A DNA stretch of 32,918 nucleotides from a bacterium (GTDB lineage: Bacteria; SAR324; XYD2-FULL-50-16): the NCBI GenBank assembly GCA_018830885.1, contig JAHJRI010000204.1, forward strand, positions 1 through 32,918, read 5' to 3'. The first letter of the stretch is position 1, and each line of letters starts with the position of its first letter. A program made the position numbers and the translations under genes. Below, one piece after another: positions 15,969 through 24,925 of the stretch. The notes beneath the pieces were generated by a model. It saw only the letters and a program-made list of their open reading frames with translations. It made no database searches and was not told where the DNA came from.

Positions 15969-17218
15969 TCAAAATCGCCAGAATAGCCTATCGGAACCTG
16001 CTGCGCTACTCACGCAGAACCCTGTTGACATCGATGCTGATTATCATCGGTATTGTCGCAGTCCTGCTTTTTATCGCCATCTCCGGTTCCTTCAAACAGC
16101 TAATGGTCGGGCAGATCACCGATTCCATGCTGGGTCACCTCCAGGTTCATCGCAAGGGGTATGTTGCTTCCATTGAAAATTCCCCGCTTAATTTAAACCT
16201 GAATGACAAACAGGTTGATAAACTGAAAACCGTGTTACAGCAAAATGCCAATATTGCCGCATATTCCGGCCGCTTAAAGTTCAGCGGGATGCTCAGCAGT
16301 TATACGGAAACATCAAACATCCGACTGAACGGCATCAACCCGGAAATGGAGTTGAAGACAGCTCCTTTGCTGCCGCAACGGGTGCAGGGGAAAAAGGGAA
16401 CCGCAGGGGTGCCTACCCTGAACCCGGGTGAAATCTGGATACCGGATACCCTGGCCTCAGGCATGAATCTCGACATCGGTACGCAGATCGTGCTGGTGGC
16501 AACCAACAAGGATGGATCGGTCAACGGCATAAAGCTGCTCATCAGCGGTATTGTCGGCCGCATGACGGGTCCCGGCGGAAGGGATGGATATGTGAACATG
16601 AAGGATGCAACCCAGTTGCTCAGAATCGAGGGAGAGGAGATTAATGAGCTCGCTGTCCGACTGAACCGCCTTGATTTGATGAAGCCTGTCTTCACCGATT
16701 TGCAGCAGCAACTGGAGCAGTTCAGGAACAAGAAAGACAAACCGGTTTTTGAGATCCACACCTGGGAAGCGCTGTCCCCCTTTTCAAATATCGCAAATAT
16801 CATCGATCTGCTGACGCTGTTCGTCAAAGTGATCCTGGTCGCCATCGTACTGGTGTCAATCCTGAATGTGATGTTAATGGCGGTCTATGAGAGAATTCGC
16901 GAAATCGGAACCATTGCGGCCATCGGCACCAGCCCCCGCAAGATCTGGACACTGTTCCTGATGGAAGGGCTTTTTCTCGGTATTTTCGGGGCGGTCGTCG
17001 GTAGCATTGTCAGCCTGGGAATTATCCGGTTCCTCAACTGGAAAACCATTGTCATGTCATTCGGGAGACAGGAAGACCTGGTCCTGACACCTTCCATTGA
17101 GATGTCACAGGTGATCTTCACCGCGTTGATTGTCATCGCCATATCCGCTCTGGCCACCGTACAGCCGGCAATAAAGGCTTCCAGGCTGGAACCGGTGGAC
17201 GCCCTGCGTCATTTTTAG
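15965..17218 (+). CDS. ABC transporter permease (LolC/E-FtsX/MacB type)
   Basis: 417 residues: one N-terminal transmembrane helix (LLTSMLIIIGIVAVLLFIAI, about 19-40), a large periplasmic domain of roughly 230 residues, and three C-terminal helices. One of the latter is the region VILVAIVLVSILNVMLMAVYERIREIGT. The FtsX-family cytoplasmic loop follows (GTIAAIGTSPRKIWTLFLMEG). This is the four-helix type VII ABC topology. With the ATPase, LolA/LolB-like and beta-barrel genes in order, it likely moves a lipid or lipoprotein across the envelope or drives an outer-membrane export route (inference). Confidence 0.9.
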   Translation: MIKIARIAYRNLLRYSRRTLLTSMLIIIGIVAVLLFIAISGSFKQLMVGQITDSMLGHLQVHRKGYVASIENSPLNLNLNDKQVDKLKTVLQQNANIAAYSGRLKFSGMLSSYTETSNIRLNGINPEMELKTAPLLPQRVQGKKGTAGVPTLNPGEIWIPDTLASGMNLDIGTQIVLVATNKDGSVNGIKLLISGIVGRMTGPGGRDGYVNMKDATQLLRIEGEEINELAVRLNRLDLMKPVFTDLQQQLEQFRNKKDKPVFEIHTWEALSPFSNIANIIDLLTLFVKVILVAIVLVSILNVMLMAVYERIREIGTIAAIGTSPRKIWTLFLMEGLFLGIFGAVVGSIVSLGIIRFLNWKTIVMSFGRQEDLVLTPSIEMSQVIFTALIVIAISALATVQPAIKASRLEPVDALRHF

Positions 17219-17248
17219 TGAAGACGAAGCATGAGACTGATATCGCAG

Positions 17249-17286
17249 AAACCCCAACTCGCTTCGCTCAGACAGGCGGGGTTTTT
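17249..17286 (+). terminator. Intrinsic terminator-like hairpin inside the ABC operon
   Basis: AAACCCC (17249-17255) pairs with GGGGTTT (17278-17284), ending in a run of five T. It lies 30 bp after the permease stop and about 140 bp before the next gene. It would reduce readthrough into the LolA-like gene, giving either two units or an attenuated one. A 66-codon frame across it was not accepted as a gene. Confidence 0.55.
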
Positions 17287-17425
17287 GTCGCTTATTTTCG
17301 TCAAGATCATCTAAAAAACTGCTCCAAGCAATTGAAACAGCTTTATGACAGTCACTCAGCTGAGCTTATTTTCCTCCGTGTCTCTGTGGTGAGTCTTTTT
17401 CATTCAAATTCATATTGAAATCCCT

Positions 17426-18220
17426 ATGAAAACATTCATTCAACAATCGGCAACCATGCTGGTTGGGATCGGGGCACTATTTCTGCTTCTGGTCCTGCCG
17501 TCCGGGTTGCTGGCCCAGCAAACAGCCCAGGAATGGCTGGTTACCATTGACAGAAATCTGAACCCGGACCATTACGAATCCTATCGCAAGCTGATCAATG
17601 TGGAACCGGATGGCAGCAAAAAAGAGTTTGTCCTGTTTACCGTCAAACAGGGTAAGGATAAAACAGCCGCACTGTTTCTCTCCCCTGCCTCTGAAAACGG
17701 CCGGAGTACCTTGAGAGTCGGGGATAACATGTGGCTGTATATTCCCAACGTGGGACGTCCCATCCGGATTACCTCTCTGCAGTCGGTGACCGGCGGTATT
17801 TTCAACAATTCCGACATTCTGCGTGTCGATTACCAGACAGAGTATGACGCAGTGAGCATCAAGGTCCTGGATCAACCATCGGACTCGGGGGACAATCTGC
17901 TGCAGCTGGATCTGAAAGCCAGAACAGGTTCGGTGGCCTATGACAGACTTGAGATGGAGATCGATCCCAAAACAAAACAACCGGTCAAAATCCGGGCCTT
18001 GACCGTCTCGGGAATGTTGATCAAAACCCTCTATTTCAAAAAGATCACCGATTTCGGGAACGGAATCAAAAGACCGGCGGTGGTTGAAACCGACAGCCCG
18101 CTTTATAAGGGATATCAATCCATCATGATTTTTGCCGGTATAAAACCGAGAAAACTGTCCCCTGAGGTGTTCACAACCGACTACATGGGGCGCATCGAGT
18201 CCCTGAGGCAAAAACAGTGA
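17426..18220 (+). CDS. LolA/LolB-like outer membrane lipoprotein-sorting protein
   Basis: 264 residues with an N-terminal signal peptide (hydrophobic MLVGIGALFLLLVLPSGLLAQ, cleavage likely near LLAQQ), so periplasmic. The rest matches the COG2834 'outer membrane lipoprotein-sorting protein' family. It shows an amphipathic start ending in DRNLNPDHYESYRK and beta-strand segments such as GDNMWLYIPNVGRPIRITS, DYQTEYDAVSIKVLDQ and YDRLEMEIDPKTKQPVKIRAL. These proteins have a hydrophobic cup that carries lipids or lipidated cargo. Relatives often sit beside RND or FtsX-type ABC exporters, as here. Its TGA stop overlaps the GTG start of the next gene. Cargo unknown. Confidence 0.82.
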   Translation: MKTFIQQSATMLVGIGALFLLLVLPSGLLAQQTAQEWLVTIDRNLNPDHYESYRKLINVEPDGSKKEFVLFTVKQGKDKTAALFLSPASENGRSTLRVGDNMWLYIPNVGRPIRITSLQSVTGGIFNNSDILRVDYQTEYDAVSIKVLDQPSDSGDNLLQLDLKARTGSVAYDRLEMEIDPKTKQPVKIRALTVSGMLIKTLYFKKITDFGNGIKRPAVVETDSPLYKGYQSIMIFAGIKPRKLSPEVFTTDYMGRIESLRQKQ

Positions 18221-19470
18221 AAGGCTACCTGAAACCTGTTTTAATATCAGTTGTTGCCCTGTGTCTTCTTCCCGGAAATGCCAAAGCCGCAAATGACACC
18301 CTCTATTCCTTTGATGCCCGGGATTTCAGCAAAAAGACCTGGGAATGGAAAGGGGATATCCTGATCACGGCCACTTCCAAACAACTGGACCGAAAATCGG
18401 TGCTGTATGCGGTGAAATATCCCGGAGAGGAGCCGAGCCAGATCACTGAACTCGAATCGCAGTTAACCCTTGAAAGCCGGTGGGACTGGGACTGGTCGCG
18501 GCTGATTCTGGCCGGTCGGACCATGGCGCATCGATCCGACCTGGACGGAGCGGATACGGAAGAGAGCGTGTTGACGGAAGGCTATTGGCAGTTCTCCGCC
18601 CTGGACCCCCACAATGGGGAAATCGGGAAACGACTGCTTCGCTGGGGAAAGGGGTATGCCTTTAATCCAGTCGCTTTTCTGGAACGGGTCAAAAATCCGG
18701 AAGACCCGGAAGACAGCCGGGAAGGGTTGTGGATGGTCCAGGGAATCTGGATACCCGGCGGCTTTTCTATTTTTGACAACAGCTCCCTGAATCTGGTCTA
18801 CCTGCCGATCAGACAGGATCTCAATGATGACTTCGTCACCCGGCCCACAGAAAGTGAAGATTGGGGTCTCCGGCTCTACACACTGGTCGGCACCGCCGAT
18901 TTCGATCTCTATATTGTCCAGAAACAGGACACCCATGAAACAGACTGGGGATTCGATTTTGCGGCCAATGTGACCCCCAGCTTCGAAGTTCATGGTGAAT
19001 ATGCCAGCATTGACAGCGATGATACTGCCAGCTACCAGGCATTTCTGCTGGGCGCACGTTATCTGACCGAAAATGACGTCACCTGGATCATGGAAACATA
19101 CCACAATTCATCCGGCCTGACGGAAAAAGAATCGACAGCCCTGTTTGCGTCTGCCCATTCGGGGTCCGCGACTGCTTTGAGACAGCTGGTCTCTCTGACC
19201 CAGAAAAGCAGGACCCTCAATCAGAACTATGCCTATCTCAAAGCCAGCATCAAGGAGCCCTTTGACTGGCTCTATTTTACTCCATCGATGGCCTGGCTGG
19301 TCAACCTGGATGATTCCAGCGCGAACATGAATCTCCAGCTGACCTACACACCCGCCAGCAACTGGCTCTTCCAGACTTCCTGGCAGCATCTGGCAGGGGA
19401 GACACACACGCAGTACGGAGAGGGGATTGTACAGGACAAAATAGTGCTTGAGGCAGGCTACAGTTTTTAA
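18217..19470 (+). CDS. Predicted outer-membrane beta-barrel protein
   Basis: 417 residues from a GTG start that overlaps the previous stop. A clear signal peptide (PVLISVVALCLLPGNAKA) ends at AKA/AN. The body is rich in Trp/Tyr and alternating polar-hydrophobic strands (for example EWKGDILITA, WDWDWSRLILAG, LYFTPSMAWLVNL, MNLQLTYTP), typical of barrels. The chain ends in EAGYSF, with the terminal Phe used in BAM recognition. No specific family is recognised, though the length suits a 14-18-strand porin or export channel. Tight coupling to the LolA-like gene and the ABC pair suggests the outer-membrane end of one envelope export or lipid-traffic system. Confidence 0.72.
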   Translation: MKGYLKPVLISVVALCLLPGNAKAANDTLYSFDARDFSKKTWEWKGDILITATSKQLDRKSVLYAVKYPGEEPSQITELESQLTLESRWDWDWSRLILAGRTMAHRSDLDGADTEESVLTEGYWQFSALDPHNGEIGKRLLRWGKGYAFNPVAFLERVKNPEDPEDSREGLWMVQGIWIPGGFSIFDNSSLNLVYLPIRQDLNDDFVTRPTESEDWGLRLYTLVGTADFDLYIVQKQDTHETDWGFDFAANVTPSFEVHGEYASIDSDDTASYQAFLLGARYLTENDVTWIMETYHNSSGLTEKESTALFASAHSGSATALRQLVSLTQKSRTLNQNYAYLKASIKEPFDWLYFTPSMAWLVNLDDSSANMNLQLTYTPASNWLFQTSWQHLAGETHTQYGEGIVQDKIVLEAGYSF

Positions 19471-19501
19471 AGGGCTCCCTGGTGACTTAAAATTATCGAC
19501 A

Positions 19502-19571
19502 CTATTCACCGGTATACGCCCCAAAGGAATTGTGTTTCAAGAAACGCACGAGTCCATCCATGGAGCTCCTG
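19502..19571. repeat. Partial inverted copy C of the family-2 palindromic element
   Basis: Reads CTATTCACCGGTATACGCCC and continues through the TTGTGTTTCAAGAA arm to a GGAGCTCCTG core, matching the complement of copies A and B, then stops. Half of the element is lost. It lies in the 118 bp between the barrel gene and the convergent ACR3 gene. Confidence 0.75.
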
Positions 19572-19588
19572 TGGGTCCACCGTCGTCG

Positions 19589-20776
19589 TCAACCCCCATC
19601 AAAAGCACCTGCCGTGCGCTTGCAGATACCAACCAGCATCAGCATCACCGGAACTTCAATCAGCACGCCCACCACGGTTGCCAGTGCCGCGCCCGAAGAG
19701 AGACCAAAGAGCATGACGGATGTCGCAATGGCAACTTCAAAATGGTTGGAGGCCCCGATCATAGCAGCCGGCGCCGCATCCTCATAGGAGAGCTTGAGCA
19801 TTTTGGCGGCGCCATACCCCAACCCGAATATAAACATGGTCTGGATGAACAACGGTATCGCGATCCAGAGAATCGTCAGCGGGTTGGCGGTGATCACGTC
19901 CCCCTTGAAACTGAAGAGCAGAACCAGGGTTGCAAGCAGCGCAATGATGGTGACCGGTGTCAGAACGTGGAGGAACTTTTCTTTAAACCATGGTTCCCCT
20001 TTGCTGCTGATAATCCATTTTCTGGAAAAATATCCAGCCACGAGGGGCAACGCAACATAAATAGCAACAGACAGCAACAGGGCCTGCCAGGGGATCGGCA
20101 GTTTTCCCACGCCGAGCAGAAAACCGCCCAGCACACCATACAAAACCAGCATGGTCAGGGAGTTAATCGCCACCATCACCAGCGTCAAACCATCATTTCC
20201 CCGCGCCAGGTATCCCCAGACCAGCACCATGGCGGTACAGGGGGCAATTCCCAGCAGAATACAGCCGGCGAAATAGCTTCTCCACAGGGGAACCTGCAGC
20301 ATTTTGACACCTTCAATCAAAACCACAGTCCCGGCGCCATGGCTGGCCCCGACCGGAAGATCCAGCCCGAAAGGCATCTTCACCAGATCGATGGCATCGG
20401 GTCCAATGAATCCCCGAAACAGAAATCCCAGGAAAAAGATCGCAATCCCATACATGGTAAAGGGTTTGATACACCAGTTGACAAACAGGGTCAGAAAAAC
20501 CGGTTTACCGCTCCTGCCGGCTTTGATGACAGTTGCAAAATCGATCTTGACCATAATCGGATACATCATCAGGAAAAGACAGATCGCGATGGGTATGGAG
20601 ACAACGGGGGCCCCGTTTACCATAATGGACATGCCATCCAGCGTTTTCGCCAGCGTCGGCGCCAGTTTTCCCAGTAAAATCCCCCCGATGATACACAGTC
20701 CGATCCAAACCGTCAGATACCGTTCAAAAATACTGGTCATCTTCCGCTCATTATCTGGCATCGCGCCTTTACCCAT
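19589..20776 (-). CDS. arsB (ACR3): ACR3 family arsenite efflux permease
   Basis: 395 residues from the ATG that follows GGAGAGAATA; longer starts up to 20812 have no ribosome site. Ten or so transmembrane helices are visible. Family motifs are [22 protein letters not shown], the essential cysteine in [27 protein letters not shown] and the late [12 protein letters not shown]. It exports As(III) driven by proton motive force. One oddity is a loop of about 35 residues ([12 protein letters not shown] onward to [10 protein letters not shown]) before the CTAMV helix, longer than in the well-known bacterial proteins. It lies convergent to the ABC/barrel genes and inside the family-2 element pair. 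No ArsR gene is adjacent; the one at 10456 could act in trans. Confidence 0.9.
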   Translation of the reverse strand: MGKGAMPDNERKMTSIFERYLTVWIGLCIIGGILLGKLAPTLAKTLDGMSIMVNGAPVVSIPIAICLFLMMYPIMVKIDFATVIKAGRSGKPVFLTLFVNWCIKPFTMYGIAIFFLGFLFRGFIGPDAIDLVKMPFGLDLPVGASHGAGTVVLIEGVKMLQVPLWRSYFAGCILLGIAPCTAMVLVWGYLARGNDGLTLVMVAINSLTMLVLYGVLGGFLLGVGKLPIPWQALLLSVAIYVALPLVAGYFSRKWIISSKGEPWFKEKFLHVLTPVTIIALLATLVLLFSFKGDVITANPLTILWIAIPLFIQTMFIFGLGYGAAKMLKLSYEDAAPAAMIGASNHFEVAIATSVMLFGLSSGAALATVVGVLIEVPVMLMLVGICKRTAGAFDGG

Positions 20777-21026
20777 TATTCTCTCCATAAAACAGTTCTT
20801 CTGAACGACCATTTAACAACACCCAATGAACCCCACCGCAGCAAGTAAGAAGCAACACTTGCCGCTTCGAAGGGGCTATCGACCGCTACGCCTGACTCCG
20901 GCCGGGGATGTCGTCGATTCTACCAGCCATGGTCCAAGCGGACCTGGAAAGGGATGATATTCAGCGAACTATAGAGATATAAAACGACCCGAAACTTGTC
21001 AACCCCGTAGACAAGTAAAATCGTAA
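20777..21026. other. Region upstream of ACR3
   Basis: No gene seen. A perfect 7-bp hairpin ACTTGTC/GACAAGT (20994-21016) stands just before family-2 copy B. Confidence 0.35.
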
Positions 21027-21166
21027 CTATTCAGTCCAATTTCCGCTCAGCCCTGAAGGTATTGTGTTTCAAGAACCTTGGAAGCCATGGATGGCTTCCA
21101 GGAGCTCCAGGAGGATTCATGCGTTTCTTGAAACACAATACCTTTGGGGCGTATACAGGTGAAGAG
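21027..21166. repeat. 140-bp palindromic element, family 2, copy B
   Basis: Same orientation, length and inner hairpin as copy A (14817). The central 100 bp from AAGGTATTG onward is almost base-for-base identical, so one copy is recent relative to its surroundings. One end base differs (TGAAGAG for TGAATAG). Confidence 0.88.
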
Positions 21167-21445
21167 TTATGTAGAATCTTATTTACCCCCTGGATGTCTC
21201 CGAGTGAAAGTTGTGATTGCAACAGGGGTCAATGTCAGCTGGATTCCCCGGGGCTAACCACCCGGTAGTTGACACCTGAAATGGGTGACAAAAACGATAA
21301 AGCGGCGTTTTGAACCCATTGCTGACCGCCATGGTCAATTTCATGATTTTATTCTGTTGTCAGGTCCGTTTGTCTGATATGGTGACAGGATATTGCATCC
21401 GATTTAAGAAAATAGACAACCCGCATCTTACTATTACTATTATCC

Positions 21446-21883
21446 ATGGTGGCTGAAAAAACAGCATGTCTGTTCTGCTACGGCAGTCTGCAACTGCCGT
21501 CGGTGATGAACATCGTCACTGGCCGGGAGTTCATCGGTCAACCCGCATGGCTGAAGGACTTCGCCATATTTCGCATGAAACAGGCGGAATACCCGGGTAT
21601 TACACCCCGCAGCGGAGACACCGTCGGCGGCATCCTTTACCGGAACCTCACCAAGCAGGATTTAAGATCCCTGGACGCTTTTGAAGGGGAACAGTATGAC
21701 CGCAGGCAGGTGATCGTCAGCCTGGAAAGCGACCTGCGCCAGGCGGCATGGGTCTACGTGGTCAGGGCGGACAGGCAGAATGAACTGACGGACGAGACCT
21801 GGACACTCTCCCAGTTCATGGCCAATGATTATGAGCAGTTCATGACCCGGTTTGTTCTGGGTCGGTGGGACCTGTTCACCTGA
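21446..21883 (+). CDS. Gamma-glutamylcyclotransferase-like (AIG2/GGCT family) protein
   Basis: 145-residue cytosolic protein of the GGCT/AIG2 fold. The substrate-binding loop is FCYGSLQLP (near residues 9-17). The VGGILYRNLT strand and LDAFEGEQYDR supply the usual catalytic Glu region. Characterised relatives cleave gamma-glutamyl-amine bonds, releasing 5-oxoproline from gamma-glutamyl amino acids or glutathione; many bacterial members are uncharacterised. The start is preceded by an AT-rich tract with only a weak ribosome site. Stand-alone gene between family-2 copy B and the deaminase. Substrate not determinable. Confidence 0.8.
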   Translation: MVAEKTACLFCYGSLQLPSVMNIVTGREFIGQPAWLKDFAIFRMKQAEYPGITPRSGDTVGGILYRNLTKQDLRSLDAFEGEQYDRRQVIVSLESDLRQAAWVYVVRADRQNELTDETWTLSQFMANDYEQFMTRFVLGRWDLFT

Positions 21884-21938
21884 GAACGGAATACGATCGG
21901 GGACCCCTGCCGGAAACAGCTTACCGGGCAAAGAGTGC

Positions 21939-21968
21939 TTGACACCGGGATGCTCAAATTCCTAGACT
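21939..21968 (+). promoter_or_regulatory. Sigma-70-like promoter for the amidohydrolase gene
   Basis: TTGACA (21939-21944) and TAGACT (21963-21968) with an 18-bp spacer, about 285 bp before the start at 22254. The leader would be long and structured. Confidence 0.45.
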
Positions 21969-21990
21969 TTCAATTCACGGATCTCTATCG

Positions 21991-22080
21991 CCGGACACCC
22001 TGACCGGGGATGCCTGTCCGGGAGTATCGATTCCGATTCCGCTATGGAAGCTGAGACCTGTGTCTGAGCTTCTGCTCAGA
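21991..22080 (+). promoter_or_regulatory. Structured 5' leader hairpins
   Basis: Two strong hairpins lie in the leader: CCGGACA/TGTCCGG (21991-22021) and TCTGAGC-TTCT-GCTCAGA (22063-22080). No known purine or other riboswitch consensus was recognised. They could be an attenuator or an unassigned RNA element. Confidence 0.4.
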
Positions 22081-22253
22081 AAAAGCGGTGAATCGTTGCA
22101 TCTGGGATTCCATATTCAGCAGCCGCTGCAAACCGGGCAGTCTCTTTTAGCGCGGTGAATTATAGCATCAGGGGGTACAGGAGGACCGGTCGTTCTGGCC
22201 ATGCTGACCGGCATCCGGTCAATTCAATACCTGGCAACCGAGGAAGGGAAACG

Positions 22254-23651
22254 ATGAATTCAACACCAAAAAAAACAGTCTTCAAAAATGCCGCGGCCAT
22301 CGTGACCTGTGATGCCCGGGACAGGGTTTTGCGGAATGCTGATATTCTGATTGAGGGTCCGCAAATCAGTGCTATCGGGCCGGATGTGGACACCCGGGGT
22401 GCTGACGTCATCAATGCCGCAAACTGTTTTATCTATCCGGGGCTGATCAACACGCACCATCATTTCTTCCAGATGTTCGTACGCAACCTGCTGACGGTGG
22501 ATTACCCCAACATGCAGGTCCTGGACTGGTTGAACGAGATCTACCCGATTTTCAAGCGAATCGACACCGACTGCGTCTATTACGCCTCCCTGGCAGCGAT
22601 GGCCGACCTGCTGAAACACGGCTGCACGACCGCCTTTGATCATCACTACTGTTTTCCCTCCCATACCGAAATAGAACTGGTGGACCAACAGTTTGAGGCC
22701 GCCAGCCAGCTGGGCATGCGGTTTCATGCCGGGCGTGGCACGAATACGCTACCCATGAGCCAGGGCAGCACCGTCCCGGATGAAATGTGCGAAACCACCG
22801 ATGGGTTCCTGGCCGACTGCGAGCGCCTCATCGATACCTTCCACGACAGTGCACCGTTCAGTATGGGCCAGATCGTGGTTTCCCCCTGCCAACCCATCAA
22901 CTGTTTCAGAGAGACCTTTGTCGAGTCCCTGGCTCTGGCCAGGGACAAGGGGGTTCGCCTGCATACCCACCTGGGGGAAGGGGAGAATAGCGCCATGGAA
23001 GAACGCTGGGGCATGCGAACACTGGCCTGGTGTCAGGACATCGATTTCGTGGGAGAAGATGTCTGGTATGCCCACGGGTGGGAACTGACACCCGCAGAGT
23101 ACCGGGTCATGGCCGAAACCGGTACGGGTCTCTCTCACTGCCCGGCACCGGCGGTACTGGGCGGGTTTACCATTATCGACATGCCCGCCATGCAGAAAAG
23201 CGGTATGCGACTCAGCCTCGGGGTGGATGGTTCCGCCACCAACGATGGTTCCAACCCGCTGGACACCCTGCGCATGGCTTTTCTGATGCAGTGTTTCCAT
23301 GGTAAAAGCCGGGGAGGCAGCCCGACACCCTACGAGATACTCAAGATGGCCACCCGGGGAGGAGCCGATATACTGGGACGGCAGGACCTCGGATGCCTGG
23401 AGGCGGGCAGGGCGGCCGACCTGTTTATGATACAAACGGATAAAATGGAATACGCCGGCGCCGTGCATGATCCTGCCAACTTTCTGGCAAGGGTGGGGGT
23501 AACGGGACCCGTGGATCTCACCATGGTCAATGGCAGGGTGGTATATCGGGACGGCGCGTTTGACGGCATGGATCAGGCGGCCATGTTTGCCGCGGCAGAA
23601 AAGGTCTGCAATCGTGTCATCCGCAGGAACAATCCGGCGTATGGCAAGTAG
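22254..23651 (+). CDS. 8-oxoguanine deaminase-type amidohydrolase (TrzN/AtzB-like family)
   Basis: 465 residues from the ATG behind AGGAAGGGAAACG; an in-frame ATG at 22155 would add 33 unlikely residues. This is an amidohydrolase with an imidazolonepropionase-like metal site: NTHHHFFQ (H68, H70), HTHLGEGEN around 237-245, YAHGWE (H274) and GVDGSATND (D325). The HHHFFQ motif and the DWLNEIYPIF segment match the 8-oxoguanine deaminase/hydroxydechloroatrazine ethylaminohydrolase group, which hydrolyses an amino group from purine or triazine rings. 8-oxoguanine to urate is the best-supported reaction. It is the second ring deaminase in the window besides the CodA-like one, and fits a purine/pyrimidine catabolic capacity. 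Confidence 0.85.
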   Translation: MNSTPKKTVFKNAAAIVTCDARDRVLRNADILIEGPQISAIGPDVDTRGADVINAANCFIYPGLINTHHHFFQMFVRNLLTVDYPNMQVLDWLNEIYPIFKRIDTDCVYYASLAAMADLLKHGCTTAFDHHYCFPSHTEIELVDQQFEAASQLGMRFHAGRGTNTLPMSQGSTVPDEMCETTDGFLADCERLIDTFHDSAPFSMGQIVVSPCQPINCFRETFVESLALARDKGVRLHTHLGEGENSAMEERWGMRTLAWCQDIDFVGEDVWYAHGWELTPAEYRVMAETGTGLSHCPAPAVLGGFTIIDMPAMQKSGMRLSLGVDGSATNDGSNPLDTLRMAFLMQCFHGKSRGGSPTPYEILKMATRGGADILGRQDLGCLEAGRAADLFMIQTDKMEYAGAVHDPANFLARVGVTGPVDLTMVNGRVVYRDGAFDGMDQAAMFAAAEKVCNRVIRRNNPAYGK

Positions 23652-23881
23652 GATGCAAGGTAAAATATGTAACTCCTCGGCAAACCTGGGATTTCAGTTT
23701 CTTCAGTCGAAAAACCGAAGTGATTTAACGACATTTTCGATACTTGAAGCCTCAATACTGGGATGAATAAATGCCATTACAGCCACATTGAAGTATAATG
23801 TAAAGTCAATGCATCTTTAGAAAAATGGTAGCGTAAACAAAACAGCGACTTATTTTCCTGTTCGAAAAACAACCCTGGTGG

Positions 23882-24478
23882 ATGATCAAACCACTTTCTG
23901 AAAAGATTGAATATTCAATGCCGTCGATTCGTCGATTTCTAGCCAATATCGGTTATTTCAGCAGTTTGACACACAATGGTCGGTGGTATACCTTAAGCCA
24001 CGTTCCCCGCTTCAATCACGCTGGAATCTGGTTTTGCGATACCATCGGTTTTTCCAAGAGCGGCAGTTTGACACAGACGATTATTCATTTGATCAATCGC
24101 AGTCAACAGGGACTGACAGCCGAGGAGATCATTACCAAACTGAGATCCCGGTGTCACTCCATACTGGTTGGACTTTGTCGTTCCGGCAAACTGCAGCGGT
24201 ACAAACTGGGTCGGTCCAATATCTATCTGTCGGTGGATCCGGATATTTGTGTTCAGCAGCGACGTCTTATCGATCAGCAAAATCTACCTTCAGTTCCCCT
24301 GGCGGCAGAGATAGCGGTCCTGGTACTGGCCGGAGCCATCCGCCATCCGGATTTCAGCTTCACCTAACCGGCCAGGGCCATCCGGCGCGACCGAAGCATT
24401 TCCATTCAGGCAGCTCAGATCGAAGCGCTTTTCAAGGCGCACGGATCAAAAAAAATGCCTCCGACTGGGGCCCCAAGG
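23882..24478 (+). pseudogene. Decayed element-associated gene (winged-helix-like), with in-frame stop
   Basis: 161 codons (23882-24367) followed, after one in-frame stop, by more protein-like sequence in the same frame (AIRRDRSISIQAAQIEALFKAHG) up to about 24478. The first part (RRFLANIGYFSSLTHNGRWYTL, PRFNHAGIWFCDTIGFSKSGSL, then a winged-helix-like stretch ending in LCRSGKLQRYKLGRSNIYLS) resembles small proteins that accompany insertion elements in Desulfobacterota. I know this only as a recurring type, not by a family name. One stop and loss of the downstream gene mark it as broken. Confidence 0.45.
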
Positions 24479-24925
24479 CCCTCAGTGCCTTAAACCACTG
24501 GCAAGATCGGCTGATATCGGAGACATCACCTGCAGCGCTATTTCCCACACCCCTGCTATTCATTTTCCGCCGGAATCAAAAATCTGTGTCTGTGGCGGCC
24601 GGGGCCGGGTTATCAAACCCCTTTTGAAATCACCGGCATTACCAGAAAAGGTGGAAAATCGACTGATTGCCGCCCAAAATGCCGCATAATCCAACTGAAT
24701 TCTGGAACAATAGGATTTGATGTTGTTATAGCAATTGAGTCAGATGATATGAAATCAATACGGGGCTTTTTGGTGGAGGAGATTTAAATCCAATAATACC
24801 GGGGCCTGGCGGGCTGTGTTGTCACTCGATTGACGTAAAGGCTTTTTTGAAGTGGATTATTCCCAATAACGACGGAAGGTTGCAGCGAGGCTGATACCAG
24901 ACTGAGCCAAAGAAATTGACAGCAG
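24479..24925. other. Mobile-element debris
   Basis: No intact gene. Short protein-like pieces in shifting frames (for example GFDVVIAIESDDMKSIRGFL near 24715-24780) point to a decayed coding region. From 24800 to about 24850 a tract matches one at 31689 (see repeat entries). Confidence 0.4.
24800..24850. repeat. Diverged direct repeat, left copy (possible insertion-element end)
   Basis: CGGGGCCTGGCGG, GTCAC, GATTG, AAAGG and TTTTTTGAA occur in the same order and spacing as in the tract at 31689-31738. The two tracts are clearly homologous though diverged. Confidence 0.55.

Noticed and set aside
17218-17418. 66-codon frame after the ABC permease
   Set aside because: It runs through an intrinsic-terminator-like hairpin and its product resembles nothing; likely chance.
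19448-20677. 409-codon open frame on the plus strand
   Set aside because: It lies antisense to the clear ACR3 gene; its product is Gln/His/Asn-rich and low in complexity, as expected for a shadow of a membrane protein gene, and it has no ribosome site.
22155-22253. Upstream extension of the 8-oxoguanine-deaminase-type protein
   Set aside because: The residues are Arg/Gly-rich and unlike the family N-terminus; the ATG at 22254 has a strong ribosome site.
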